From Acidobacteriota bacterium (GTDB lineage: Bacteria > Acidobacteriota > Thermoanaerobaculia > Multivoradales > JAGPDF01), in the NCBI GenBank assembly GCA_014584695.1, contig JACTMI010000037.1:1-52552 (forward strand): a stretch of 52,552 bases of DNA, read 5' to 3'. This document shows positions 43,174-51,145 of this stretch, piece after piece. Position numbers and translations under genes: made by a program. Within the stretch, counting starts at the first letter, position 1. Each line of letters starts with the position of its first letter. Under the pieces are notes generated by a model that worked only from the letters and a program-made list of their open reading frames with translations, had not been told where the DNA came from and did not search any database.

Positions 43174-43725
43174 CTAGGGTGGGGAGGGCAGCTCGGTGGC
43201 GCGGAGATCGCTCCGCACGAGCCCATAGAGGCAGCTGTCCATGAGCTCGCCCTGCTTGACCACGCTGCGCCGCGCGGTGCCCTCGAGCCGGAAGCCCGAC
43301 GCTTCGAGCACACGCCGCGACGCGCGGTGGGGCTCGAAGACCCAGGCTTCGAGCCGTTCGAAGTCGAAGCGAGCGAAACAGTAGGCGACGAACTCCGCCA
43401 CGGCCTCCCGCGCGAGCCCTCGGCCCCAATGGGCGAAGCCCAGCCAGTAGCCGACCTCGCCAGTGAAGCGCACCACGTCGGCCTGTCGCTCGACGCCGAT
43501 GCCGCCGATCAGCCGGTCGTCGGCGCGGCGGGCGATGGCCAGCGCCGTCGGTGGCGTGACCTGCGCGTGGGTGGCGATCCACCGCTCGGCGTCCGATTCC
43601 CGGTAGGGGTGCGGGAAGCGATCGCGCAGGGTGCGCCAGACACGCAGGTCGTTCGCCTCGCGCGCGAGGTCCGGCGCGTCGGCGGGCCGATAGGGGCGCA
43701 ACCGGAGGCGGGACGTCTCGAGCAT
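43174..43725 (-). CDS. GNAT N-acetyltransferase (RimJ/RimL-like)
   Basis: 183 aa. It starts [19 protein letters not shown], typical of the RimJ/RimL branch. The acetyl-CoA region is [21 protein letters not shown], followed by [22 protein letters not shown]. Such enzymes acetylate protein N-termini or small amines; target unknown. ATG 43725 has TACCAT 9 nt upstream. It is divergent from the fasciclin gene, with a palindrome between them. Confidence 0.88.
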   Translation of the reverse strand: MLETSRLRLRPYRPADAPDLAREANDLRVWRTLRDRFPHPYRESDAERWIATHAQVTPPTALAIARRADDRLIGGIGVERQADVVRFTGEVGYWLGFAHWGRGLAREAVAEFVAYCFARFDFERLEAWVFEPHRASRRVLEASGFRLEGTARRSVVKQGELMDSCLYGLVRSDLRATELPSPP

Positions 43726-43734
43726 CGCCGCGCG

Positions 43735-43740
43735 ATGGTA
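43735..43740 (-). promoter_or_regulatory. TANNNT -10 element 9 nt before the GNAT start
   Basis: Minus-strand TACCAT (4/6 to TATAAT) lies 9 nt before ATG 43725, with no Shine-Dalgarno sequence. Confidence 0.38.
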
Positions 43741-43761
43741 CGACGAGCCGAGGCCGCGGGG

Positions 43762-43781
43762 CGATCCGGTCGTCCGGATCG
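43762..43781. promoter_or_regulatory. Palindrome between divergent GNAT and fasciclin genes
   Basis: CGATCCGG (43762-43769) and CCGGATCG (43774-43781) form a perfect 8-bp inverted repeat with a TCGT centre. Its place upstream of both starts suits a shared operator; this is inference from position. Confidence 0.35.
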
Positions 43782-43857
43782 AGGTGGCGCGCGTAGAGAT
43801 CCAACGAAGCAGGACGCGCGCTCCGCGCCTCCGCTTTCGACAACTCGGGAGAAACCC

Positions 43858-44355
43858 ATGAAGAAGAAGATCGCCGTATCCGCGCTCGTCGTGTCGATTC
43901 TCGCCGCCGGAGCCGCCTTCGCCGGCAACTACGGCAAGGCCTCCACGAAGGCCGCCAAGGACATCGTCGAAACCGCCGTCGAGGCGGGCAGCTTCCAGAC
44001 GCTCGCCGCCGCGCTGACCGCGGCCGGGCTGGTCGACACCCTCAAGGGCCCGGGCCCGTTCACGGTCTTCGCGCCCACCGACGAGGCGTTCGCGAAGCTC
44101 CCCGCCGGCACCGTCGAGGGGCTGCTCCAGGACAAGGCGAAGCTGACCGAGATCCTCACCTACCACGTCGTCGCGGGGAAGGTCATGGCCGCCGACGTGG
44201 TCCGGCTGACGGAAGCCAAGACGGTCCAGGGTGGCACGGTCCGGATCGATGCCAAGGACGGCGTCAAGATCAACGGCGCCAAGGTCGTGCAAGCCGACAT
44301 CGCGACCTCGAACGGCGTCATCCACGTCGTCGATACAGTGCTCCTGCCCAACTGA
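43858..44355 (+). CDS. Exported fasciclin (FAS1) domain protein
   Basis: 165 aa. The signal peptide ([22 protein letters not shown]) leads to one FAS1 domain with the H1 motif [16 protein letters not shown], the central YHVV and the H2 motif [17 protein letters not shown]1 proteins act in adhesion or matrix binding. ATG 43858 has GGGAGA upstream. A hairpin follows the stop. Confidence 0.93.
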   Translation: MKKKIAVSALVVSILAAGAAFAGNYGKASTKAAKDIVETAVEAGSFQTLAAALTAAGLVDTLKGPGPFTVFAPTDEAFAKLPAGTVEGLLQDKAKLTEILTYHVVAGKVMAADVVRLTEAKTVQGGTVRIDAKDGVKINGAKVVQADIATSNGVIHVVDTVLLPN

Positions 44356-44381
44356 ACGAACCGGACGGATCCGTCGTCAAG

Positions 44382-44411
44382 GGAGCCGGGGCGTGCTCGC
44401 GCCCCGGCTCC
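44382..44411 (+). terminator. Hairpin terminator after the fasciclin gene
   Basis: A perfect 12-bp stem (GGAGCCGGGGCG, 44382-44393, with 44400-44411) with a 6-nt loop lies between the convergent fasciclin and stress-protein genes. Only a weak pyrimidine tail follows. Confidence 0.65.
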
Positions 44412-44439
44412 TGCGCTCTTCGCGTCCTGGACGCGCGGC

Positions 44440-45252
44440 TCAGTGGGCGGCCATGACCGGGCAGGGCGCCAGCTGGAGCAGCTTCTCGGAAACACCGCCC
44501 AGGAGCAGATCTCGGAAGGGCGAGAGCCCCCGGCGGCCGACCGCGACCAGGCCGCAGCCGGTCGTCTCGGCGAGATCGAGCAGCACCGCGGCCGGATCGC
44601 CCTCGCGCGTGACGGTTTCCAGGCGGCCCGCGTCGAGGCCGGCGGCGCCGGCGCGGCGACGGGTCTCCTCGGCCGTGAGCTGGCTCTCTCCCGCGTGCAC
44701 GGTGACCACGATCACCCGCGCCGCCGGCAGCCAGCGCGCCACGGTGGCGGCGGCTTCGTCGGCCGCCGCCGAGCCGTCGTGCGCGAGCAGGACGCTCTGC
44801 GGCGGCGAGGGCTCGACCCGGCCGCGGACGACGACCACCGGCCGACGGGCCGAGCGGGCGACCCCGCCGCTGACCGAGCCGAGCAGCATCCGGCCGGGCC
44901 GGCTGCCGTGCTGGCCGAGGACGATCAGGCCGGCCTCCTGCTCGCGGGCGTGATCCAGGATCGTGTCGACGGGGAGCCACCGGCGCAGGAAGACGCGGGC
45001 CGGGACGCCGGCCGCCTCGAAGGCCGCCTGCTCCCTTTCGGCGTGGGTGCGGATCTCGCGCTCGTTGCGCTCGAGCAGCTCTCCCACGGGTGTGTCCCAG
45101 GCGCCGATCGGGATCACCGGTAGCGCCACGGCGTGCACCAGATCGACCCTCGCCCCGCCCCGCGCGGCCGCCACGCCGCGCGTCCAGGCGCAGGCGCGCA
45201 AGGCGTCCGGAGAATCGTCGAAAGCCAGCACGATGAGGTCGCCGCCCGCCAT
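44440..45252 (-). CDS. Universal stress protein, two tandem UspA domains
   Basis: 270 aa from ATG 45252, chosen because GGAG lies 6 nt before it; ATG 45270 in the same frame has none. Domain 1 (about 3-137) ends LIVLGQHGSRPGRMLLGSVSGGVARSA, and domain 2 (about 145-268) ends GRRGLSPFRDLLLGGVSEKLL; the Gly-rich loops are the nucleotide-binding pattern of ATP-type Usp proteins, with spacing slightly altered in domain 1. Role in stress or starvation survival is inferred. Divergent from the TonB receptor. Confidence 0.9.
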   Translation of the reverse strand: MAGGDLIVLAFDDSPDALRACAWTRGVAAARGGARVDLVHAVALPVIPIGAWDTPVGELLERNEREIRTHAEREQAAFEAAGVPARVFLRRWLPVDTILDHAREQEAGLIVLGQHGSRPGRMLLGSVSGGVARSARRPVVVVRGRVEPSPPQSVLLAHDGSAAADEAAATVARWLPAARVIVVTVHAGESQLTAEETRRRAGAAGLDAGRLETVTREGDPAAVLLDLAETTGCGLVAVGRRGLSPFRDLLLGGVSEKLLQLAPCPVMAAH

Positions 45253-45308
45253 TCGTCGCTCCGCGGGCATGGTAGCAGAGCCCCCGCGCCTCGACGCCGC
45301 GACGGACC

Positions 45309-45337
45309 TTGAAGCGGCGGGCGCCGGGAGTTACCAT
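45309..45337 (+). promoter_or_regulatory. Candidate promoter of the TonB-dependent receptor
   Basis: TTGAAG (45309-45314) and TACCAT (45332-45337) are spaced by 17 bp, each a 4/6 match. Transcription would start near 45344, leaving a leader of about 75 nt before ATG 45420. Confidence 0.4.
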
Positions 45338-45419
45338 CCGCGCAACTTTTTTCGGGGGCGGGGATTCCCTGGGCCGCGGGCCGCGGCCGTTCGATTCGAT
45401 TTCGACGAGGAGGACGAAG

Positions 45420-47516
45420 ATGGCGTGGAAGAAGAAGCTGGCGTGGGGGCTCGCGCTCGTCTGCTTGGGCACGGTTCCGGCGTTCGCCCAGGAGGCGGGC
45501 GGACAGGAGTCGCCGGGCGACACTCCGCAGGACGAAGTGGAGGAGGTGATCGTCGTCACCGCCTCGCGCACCGAGCAGGCGCTCAACGAGGCCCCGGCGG
45601 CGATCACGGTGCTCGACGCGCGGACGATCGAGTCGATCCCCGCCGACGACTACGGCGACCTGCTGCGCAACGTCCCGGGTCTGAACGTGTCGCAGACCAG
45701 CGCCCGCGACCTCAACATGACCTCGCGCGGCTCGACCAACACTCTCTCCACCTCCCAGCTCGTGCTGCTCGACGGGCGCTCGCTCTATCTCGACTTCTTC
45801 GGCTTCGTGATGTGGGACTTCCTCCCCGTCAATCCGGGCGAGATCAAGCAGATCGAGGCGGTGCGCGGCCCCGGCAGCGCGGTCTGGGGCGCCAACGCCA
45901 TGACCGGCGTGGTCAACCTGATCACCAAGCGGCCGAAGGAGATGGCCGGCACCTCGATCCTGGTCGGCGCCGGCGAGCTGGCGACCAAGTACGCGAGCCT
46001 GAGCCACGCCGGCGTCTCGGGGCGGGTCGGCTACAAGGTCTCGGGTGGCTACTACGAACAGGATCCCTACGACCGGCCGACCGGAGTGGTCCCGGGCTCG
46101 GTGCCGCCGCAGGCCTATCCCGACTTTCAGAACCAGGGCACCGAGCAGCCGAAGGGCGACGTCCGGGTCGATTTCGACATCGACGAGACGCAGTACATCA
46201 GCTTCGGCGGCGGCTACGCGGGCACCGACGGCATCATCCACACCGGCATCGGGCCGTTCGACATCGACAGCAGCTCGAACCTCTCCTTCGGCAAGGTCAA
46301 CTATCAGCGCGGCGCGCTGGCGGTGAGCTTCTTCGCCAACTTCCTCGACGCGGACTCGGTCAACCTCCTGACCCGCGGCTCGGACGGGCAGCCGCTCGGC
46401 TTCGCGTTCTCGACCGACACCTACAACCTCGACTTCGCCAACACCACGGTCGCGGGCGCGCGCAACATCCTGACCTACGGAGCGAATTACCGCAGCAGCA
46501 ATTTCGACCTCGAGATCGCCCCGCGAGGCGAGGACAAGCAGGAGTGGGGGGTCTTTCTGCAGGACGAGATCCTGCTGGGCGAGAAAGTACGTTGGCTGAT
46601 CGGCGGACGTTATGACGACATCGATCCGCTCGAGGACGGCGTCTTCACGCCGCGCACCAGCCTGCTGATCTCGCCGGCTCCCCGCCACACCATCCGCCTC
46701 TCCTACAACGAGGCGTTCCGGACGCCGTCGGCGATCAACAACTACCTGGACGTCCAGATCCTCAACCAGGTCGGGCCGCTGTTGATCCCGGCGCGCGCGG
46801 ACGGCAACGTCGTGCTCGAGGAGGAGAAGCTCAAGGCCTTCGAGGTCGGCTACGTCGGGACGTTCGGCAACGGGCTCCTGCTGACTCTCGCCGCCTACCG
46901 CAACGAGACCCGCGACACGATCGACTTCTACGTCCAGCGCCTCTACGGGCCCGGCAACCTGCCGGCGCCGAGCCCGTTCCTGCCCGCCGCCGTCGTGCCC
47001 TGCTTCCTGTTCGCGCCCGGCACCGGCCCGGCGGCCTGCCCGCTGCGCGGCCTGGCGGGGCTCGTCCCCTCCAACTTCAGCTACCGGAACATCGGCGAGC
47101 AGACGGACCAGGGCTTCGAGCTGTCGCTCAATCAGCGCATCGGGACCGATTGGTCCTGGTTCTTCAACGCCTCCTGGCAGGACGATCCGGAGTTCTCCGG
47201 CATCGATAGCCCCGAGGATCAGAACCGCGCTCCGGAGTGGCGGGCGAATCTCGGCGTCTCTTTCGACCGCGGCAACTTCTTCTGGAGCGCCAACGTCAAC
47301 TATCAGGACGAGGCCTACTGGGCGGACGTGCTGAACGTGCGCGGCTTCACCGACGCCTTCACGCAGGTCAACGCCTCGATCGGCTTCCGGTTGCTCGACG
47401 AGCGGATGACGATCCAGGTGCTCGGCTCGAACATCTTCGACGAGGAGGTGCAGCAGCACATCTTCGGCGACATCATCAGCCGCAAGGTCACCGGCCAGAT
47501 CGGCTTCCGGTTCTGA
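45420..47516 (+). CDS. TonB-dependent outer-membrane receptor
   Basis: 698 aa. ATG 45420 has GAGGAGG. A signal peptide ends at AFAQE; the TonB box-like EEVIVVTASRTEQ follows. The plug (residues about 45-165) has LLRNVPGLNVSQTSARDLNM, VLLDGRSLYLD and IEAVRGPGSAVWGANAMTGVVNLITK (in pieces), then a 22-strand-type barrel ending in GQIGFRF with the terminal Phe. Two Cys (in VVPCFLF and AACPLRG) in an extracellular loop may pair. Substrate unknown: no siderophore, vitamin or sugar gene is next to it. A strong terminator follows the stop. Confidence 0.92.
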   Translation: MAWKKKLAWGLALVCLGTVPAFAQEAGGQESPGDTPQDEVEEVIVVTASRTEQALNEAPAAITVLDARTIESIPADDYGDLLRNVPGLNVSQTSARDLNMTSRGSTNTLSTSQLVLLDGRSLYLDFFGFVMWDFLPVNPGEIKQIEAVRGPGSAVWGANAMTGVVNLITKRPKEMAGTSILVGAGELATKYASLSHAGVSGRVGYKVSGGYYEQDPYDRPTGVVPGSVPPQAYPDFQNQGTEQPKGDVRVDFDIDETQYISFGGGYAGTDGIIHTGIGPFDIDSSSNLSFGKVNYQRGALAVSFFANFLDADSVNLLTRGSDGQPLGFAFSTDTYNLDFANTTVAGARNILTYGANYRSSNFDLEIAPRGEDKQEWGVFLQDEILLGEKVRWLIGGRYDDIDPLEDGVFTPRTSLLISPAPRHTIRLSYNEAFRTPSAINNYLDVQILNQVGPLLIPARADGNVVLEEEKLKAFEVGYVGTFGNGLLLTLAAYRNETRDTIDFYVQRLYGPGNLPAPSPFLPAAVVPCFLFAPGTGPAACPLRGLAGLVPSNFSYRNIGEQTDQGFELSLNQRIGTDWSWFFNASWQDDPEFSGIDSPEDQNRAPEWRANLGVSFDRGNFFWSANVNYQDEAYWADVLNVRGFTDAFTQVNASIGFRLLDERMTIQVLGSNIFDEEVQQHIFGDIISRKVTGQIGFRF

Positions 47517-47543
47517 TCCGGAAGGCCTCTCCGAGGTCCGTGG

Positions 47544-47580
47544 CGGGGCCGGAGCTGCGCAGCTCCGGCCCCGTTTCGTT
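47544..47580 (+). terminator. Intrinsic terminator after the TonB receptor
   Basis: A perfect 13-bp stem (CGGGGCCGGAGCT, 47544-47556, with 47561-47573), GCGC loop and TTTCGTT tail. It isolates the receptor from the membrane protein gene 12 bp further on. Confidence 0.85.
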
Positions 47581-47592
47581 GCGGGGCGCGCG

Positions 47593-48264
47593 GTGACCAC
47601 GGCCCGGATCCCGCTCGCGGCGAAGCTCGCCTACACCGCCTGGATGTTGGTCTGGGTACCGGTCTACTGGCTCGAGAACGGCTGGACGAATTTCCTCTGG
47701 ATCTGCGACCTCGCCAACTTCGTCATCCTGGCGGCGCTCTGGAGCGAGAGCGCGCTGCTCGCCTCTTCGCAGCTCGCGGGCATCCTGGTGATTCAAGCGG
47801 TCTGGGCGCTCGACTATCTGGGCCGGCTGGCGCTCGGCTTCCACCCGGTGGGTGGCACGGAGTACATGTTCGACGAGAGCCGGCCGCTCTGGCTGCGGGC
47901 CTTCTCGCTGTTCCACCTCTGGACCGTGCCGCTGCTCGCCTGGATGGTCCTGCGCCTCGGCCACGATCGCCGCGGTTGGCTGCTCCAGGCGGCGATCCTC
48001 GTCCCGCTCTTCCCGCTCGGTCAGCAGCTCGGCACGCGCGAGCAGAACCTCAACTGGATGTGGTCCCCCTTCGGCGTCGAGCAGACCTGGCTGCCGCCGC
48101 TCGCCTTCGCCTTCCTCGCCGTCCCGATCACCGCCCTCCTCGCCTTCTGGCCCGCCGAGCAACTGATCCGCCGCCTCCTCGAACCTCGAGCCTGGCCCCG
48201 CTCCCGGCGCCCTACCAAAGGTTCTGCTCTCTCCTACCAAGCAGGAAGAGCAAGGGCTCCATAG
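47593..48264 (+). CDS. Small polytopic membrane protein of unknown function
   Basis: 223 aa with about six membrane segments (LAYTAWMLVWVPVYW, NFLWICDLANFVILAALW, then four more). WLENGWTNFLWICD, HPVGGTEYMFD and LNWMWSPFG look like conserved loop motifs, but I do not recognise the family. GTG 47593 is the first start after the receptor terminator and has only a weak purine stretch before it. The last 20 residues are Arg/Ser/Pro-rich and the stop TAG lies inside a remnant of the 192-bp repeat, so the present C-terminus may be repeat-derived. Confidence 0.68.
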   Translation: MTTARIPLAAKLAYTAWMLVWVPVYWLENGWTNFLWICDLANFVILAALWSESALLASSQLAGILVIQAVWALDYLGRLALGFHPVGGTEYMFDESRPLWLRAFSLFHLWTVPLLAWMVLRLGHDRRGWLLQAAILVPLFPLGQQLGTREQNLNWMWSPFGVEQTWLPPLAFAFLAVPITALLAFWPAEQLIRRLLEPRAWPRSRRPTKGSALSYQAGRARAP

Positions 48265-48274
48265 AAAGGGTCGA
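48240..48274. repeat. Truncated remnant of the 192-bp repeat
   Basis: The segment with GGCTCCATAGAAAGGGTCGA aligns with the middle of the 192-bp units (GGCTCCAATGAAGGGGTCGA in unit 1), then joins directly to the start of unit 1. It supplies the stop codon of the upstream membrane protein gene. Confidence 0.6.
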
Positions 48275-48466
48275 CCACCACCCCCTTCAACTGGACGCTT
48301 CTTCAACGTGACGGCGCCCACCGCCGCGTCGGCCCGCGAAACAGGAGAAGCAAAGGCTCCAATGAAGGGGTCGAGTTTCAGCCGAGAGTGGGGAAGGCGA
48401 AACGCCGGTAGTCGGCGCGGCGATGGGGAGCGCGAGGGCGTCTCGCACTCGCCACGGGCGCACCGC
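48275..48466. repeat. 192-bp tandem repeat, unit 1
   Basis: Begins CCACCACCCCCTTCAAC. Conserved blocks shared with unit 2 include AACGTGACGGCGCCCA, TGGGGAAGGC and the long block near the end containing GCGGCGATGGGGAGCGCGAG. Estimated identity to unit 2 is near 80% with no length change. On the minus strand the frame stays open through the unit (64 codons). Confidence 0.8.
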
Positions 48467-48658
48467 CCACCACCCCCTTCAACAGAACGCTTTTTGAACG
48501 TGACGGCGCCCAGCGGCGCGTCGGTCGGCGAGAGAAGAGAAGCAAGAGCTCCATGGAAGGGGTCGAGTGCCGGCTTCTGGTGGGGAAGGCCGAACACCGG
48601 TGGTCGGCGCGGCGATGGGGAGCGCGAGGGCGTCTCGCAATTGCCACCAGCGCCTGTT
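48467..48658. repeat. 192-bp tandem repeat, unit 2
   Basis: Same length as unit 1 and in direct tandem. The minus-strand reading gives a 64-residue unit with GAVTFKKRSVEGGGG in unit 1's neighbour and TPSRSPSPRR in both. No coding role is claimed. Confidence 0.8.
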
Positions 48659-48710
48659 CCACCACCCCCTTCAGCAGAACGCTTCTTGAACATGACGGCG
48701 CCCACCCGCG
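48659..48710. repeat. 192-bp tandem repeat, partial unit 3
   Basis: CCACCACCCCCTTCAGCAGAACGC and the following GACGGCGCCCA match the first 50 bp of units 1 and 2; similarity ends before the stop of the GGDEF-EAL gene at 48748. The whole 483-bp convergent gap 48265-48747 is otherwise without a gene I can support. Confidence 0.7.
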
Positions 48711-48747
48711 TTTCCCGCTCGCAGCGGGCGCGGGGGTGGACTGACTG

Positions 48748-51117
48748 TCAGCTCTTGGGGCGGAAGCGTTGCCAGACCTCTTCGGGGGGGGCGGGGCGGC
48801 TGTGGTGGAAGCCCTGCATCAGCTCGCAGTCGAGGTCGAGGAGCTGCTGCAGCTGGGCTTCGGTCTCGACGCCCTCGGCGACGACGTGGAGGCCGAGGTC
48901 GGAGGCGATGCGGATGATGTTGCGCACGAGGTCCGTGCGCTCGGCGCTGCCGTCGAGGGCGGCGATGAAGGAGCGGTCGATCTTGAGCACGTCGACCACG
49001 AAGCGGTTGAGGTAGGAGAGCGACGAGTAGCCGGTGCCGAAGTCGTCGATGCAGATGCCGATCCCCATGACGCGCAGCTCGGCCAGCATCTCGGCGGCCT
49101 CGACCAGATTCTCGACCAGCACCCCCTCGGTGATCTCGAGCTTGAGGCAGCGCGCCGGCAAGCCGGTGCGGTCGAGGATCGCGCGGATCTTGCTCACCAG
49201 ATCCGGCTGCCCGAACAGCTTGGGCGAGAGGTTGACGCTCATCTCCAGCTCGCGCCAGCGCGGTTCTTCCGCCTGCCAGAGGGCGAGCTGCCGGCAGGCT
49301 TCCTCGACCACCCACATGCCGAGCGGCAGGATCTGGCCGGTATCTTCCGCCACCTTGATGAAGTCGTCGGGGAAGACCAGGCCCCGCTCCGGGTGCCGCC
49401 AGCGGACCAGGGCCTCGAAGCCGATGATCCGCTCGCCGCGCAGCGCGACGATCGGCTGGTAGTGGACCTCGAACTCGCGGCGTTCGACCGCCCGGCGCAA
49501 GTCGTTGTCGAGCTTCAGCCGCTCGATCGCGGCGCTGCGCATCTCGCCGGTGAACACCTGGGAGCGGCCGCGCCCCGCGACCTTGGCGCGGTACATCGCG
49601 GTGTCGGCGTCGCGCAAGAGCCCGCCCAGGTCGCGGGACTCCGCGTCGCCGGTCACCAGCCCGATCGAGAGCGTGACGTAAAGATCGTGGCCGGACACGG
49701 CGTAGGGCGTGAGGAAGGCCTCGTGGATCCGGTCGGCGACCGCCATCGCCTCGTCGAGCCCGGAGATCTCCTCGAGCAGCACCGCGAACTCGTCGCCGGA
49801 GAGGCGGGCGACCGTATCGCCGGCGCGCAGGCAGGCTTCGATCCGGCGCGCCACCTGGACCAGCAGGGCGTCGCCGACGGTGTGCCCGAGGCTGTCGTTG
49901 ACCGCCTTGAAACGGTCGAGGTCGAGGTAGAGCACGGCGTAGATCTGGCGGCCGCCGCGGCGGGCGCGCGCGCGCGCCCGCTCGAGGCGGTCGAAGAAGA
50001 GCGCGCGATTCGGCAGGCCGGTCAGCGGGTCGTGGACCTTGCGATCCGTGATGTCGGTCTGCGAGCCGGCGATGCGCGTCGCCTTGCCGGCGGCGCCCCA
50101 GACCGCGGCGCCGCGCGCCAGCATCCAGCGGTAGTTGCCGTCGCGATGCAGCACCCGGTGCTCGTGCTCGAGGTGGTCCATCTCGCCCGCGAGATGCCGG
50201 TCGAGCGCCTCGGTCAGGCCCGGCAGGTCTTCGGGATGGACGCGGCCGAACCACTCGTCGGGCGAGGGGCTGGCGGTGTTCGGGTCGAGGCCGACCAGGC
50301 TCTGCCAGCGGTCCGAGTAGTAGACCTCCCCGGTGGTCAGATCCCAGTCCCAGAGGCCGTCGTTGGCGCCGCGCACGGCGAGCGCGTAGCGCTCCTCCGA
50401 GACCCGCAGCGCCTCGACGGCGCGCTTGCGGGCGGTGATGTCCTGGAAGACCGCGACCAGCCCGGCGGCCAGGCCGTCGTCGTCGAGCACCAAGTCGAGG
50501 CGGGCCTCGACCGCCAGCGGCGAGCCGTCCCGCTGGCGGTTGTCGGTCTCCTCGCGCAGCCCGCCCAGGCTCTGCAGCTCGCGGAAACCGCGGCCCTCGA
50601 GCAACACCGGCGCGACGGTGGCGAGCGGGGCGCCGAGCAGCTCGTCCCGGCCGAAGCCGTGCATCTCGGCGAGCGCGGGGTTGGCGTGGACGATCGTGAG
50701 CTCGCGGTCGACGATCGCGACGCCGGCGCCCATCGTCGCGAGCGCCTGATCGAGTTGGCGCAGACGCTCGCGGGCGCGCGCCAGGTCGGAGACGTCGCGC
50801 ACCAGGACCAGGCTCTGCCCCTTCGCCGGGCCGTCGATCCGGGTGATGCGCGCCGGGAAAGAAGTGCCGTCCTTGCGATAGGCCTCGAGCCGCCTGCCGC
50901 GCCGCTCCAGGGCGTGCTCGCCGGACTCCTCGCGCTCGCTCTGCTCGTAAGAGAGGAGGAACTGGAGCTTCTTGCCGACGAGCTCGCGCGGGGTGTAGCC
51001 CCAGAGCTGTTGGACGCGGCCGAGGGCGCGGACGATCCGGTCTTCCGAATCGGTGAGCAGCGCGGCGTCGTCGAGCGCTTCGAGGACGGACTCGGGGAGG
51101 GCGCCGGACTCGCTCAT
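48748..51117 (-). CDS. PAS-GGDEF-EAL cyclic di-GMP signalling protein
   Basis: 789 aa, no membrane segment. Three PAS-like sensor regions (about 12-115, 120-235 and 240-360, the last ending SQTDITDRK with a PAC motif) precede the GGDEF domain (about 362-525) and the EAL domain (about 535-785). The diguanylate cyclase site reads SGDEF (440-444) instead of GGDEF, with the RAGD inhibitory site at 431-434; [28 protein letters not shown] and EGVETEAQ show an intact EAL phosphodiesterase. ATG 51117 lies 28 bp after imuB and a TACCGT sits 12 nt upstream. Confidence 0.92.
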   Translation of the reverse strand: MSESGALPESVLEALDDAALLTDSEDRIVRALGRVQQLWGYTPRELVGKKLQFLLSYEQSEREESGEHALERRGRRLEAYRKDGTSFPARITRIDGPAKGQSLVLVRDVSDLARARERLRQLDQALATMGAGVAIVDRELTIVHANPALAEMHGFGRDELLGAPLATVAPVLLEGRGFRELQSLGGLREETDNRQRDGSPLAVEARLDLVLDDDGLAAGLVAVFQDITARKRAVEALRVSEERYALAVRGANDGLWDWDLTTGEVYYSDRWQSLVGLDPNTASPSPDEWFGRVHPEDLPGLTEALDRHLAGEMDHLEHEHRVLHRDGNYRWMLARGAAVWGAAGKATRIAGSQTDITDRKVHDPLTGLPNRALFFDRLERARARARRGGRQIYAVLYLDLDRFKAVNDSLGHTVGDALLVQVARRIEACLRAGDTVARLSGDEFAVLLEEISGLDEAMAVADRIHEAFLTPYAVSGHDLYVTLSIGLVTGDAESRDLGGLLRDADTAMYRAKVAGRGRSQVFTGEMRSAAIERLKLDNDLRRAVERREFEVHYQPIVALRGERIIGFEALVRWRHPERGLVFPDDFIKVAEDTGQILPLGMWVVEEACRQLALWQAEEPRWRELEMSVNLSPKLFGQPDLVSKIRAILDRTGLPARCLKLEITEGVLVENLVEAAEMLAELRVMGIGICIDDFGTGYSSLSYLNRFVVDVLKIDRSFIAALDGSAERTDLVRNIIRIASDLGLHVVAEGVETEAQLQQLLDLDCELMQGFHHSRPAPPEEVWQRFRPKS

Positions 51118-51145
51118 GCGGCCAGAGGAACGGTAGCACAGGCGG

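Noticed and set aside
47488-48705. A protein gene on the minus strand through the 192-bp repeats
   Set aside because: The frame continues antisense through the membrane protein gene, has no ribosome site and no domain; kept only as a repeat observation.
48240-48710. CRISPR array
   Set aside because: Units are 192 bp, degenerate and contiguous, without short identical repeats separated by unique spacers.
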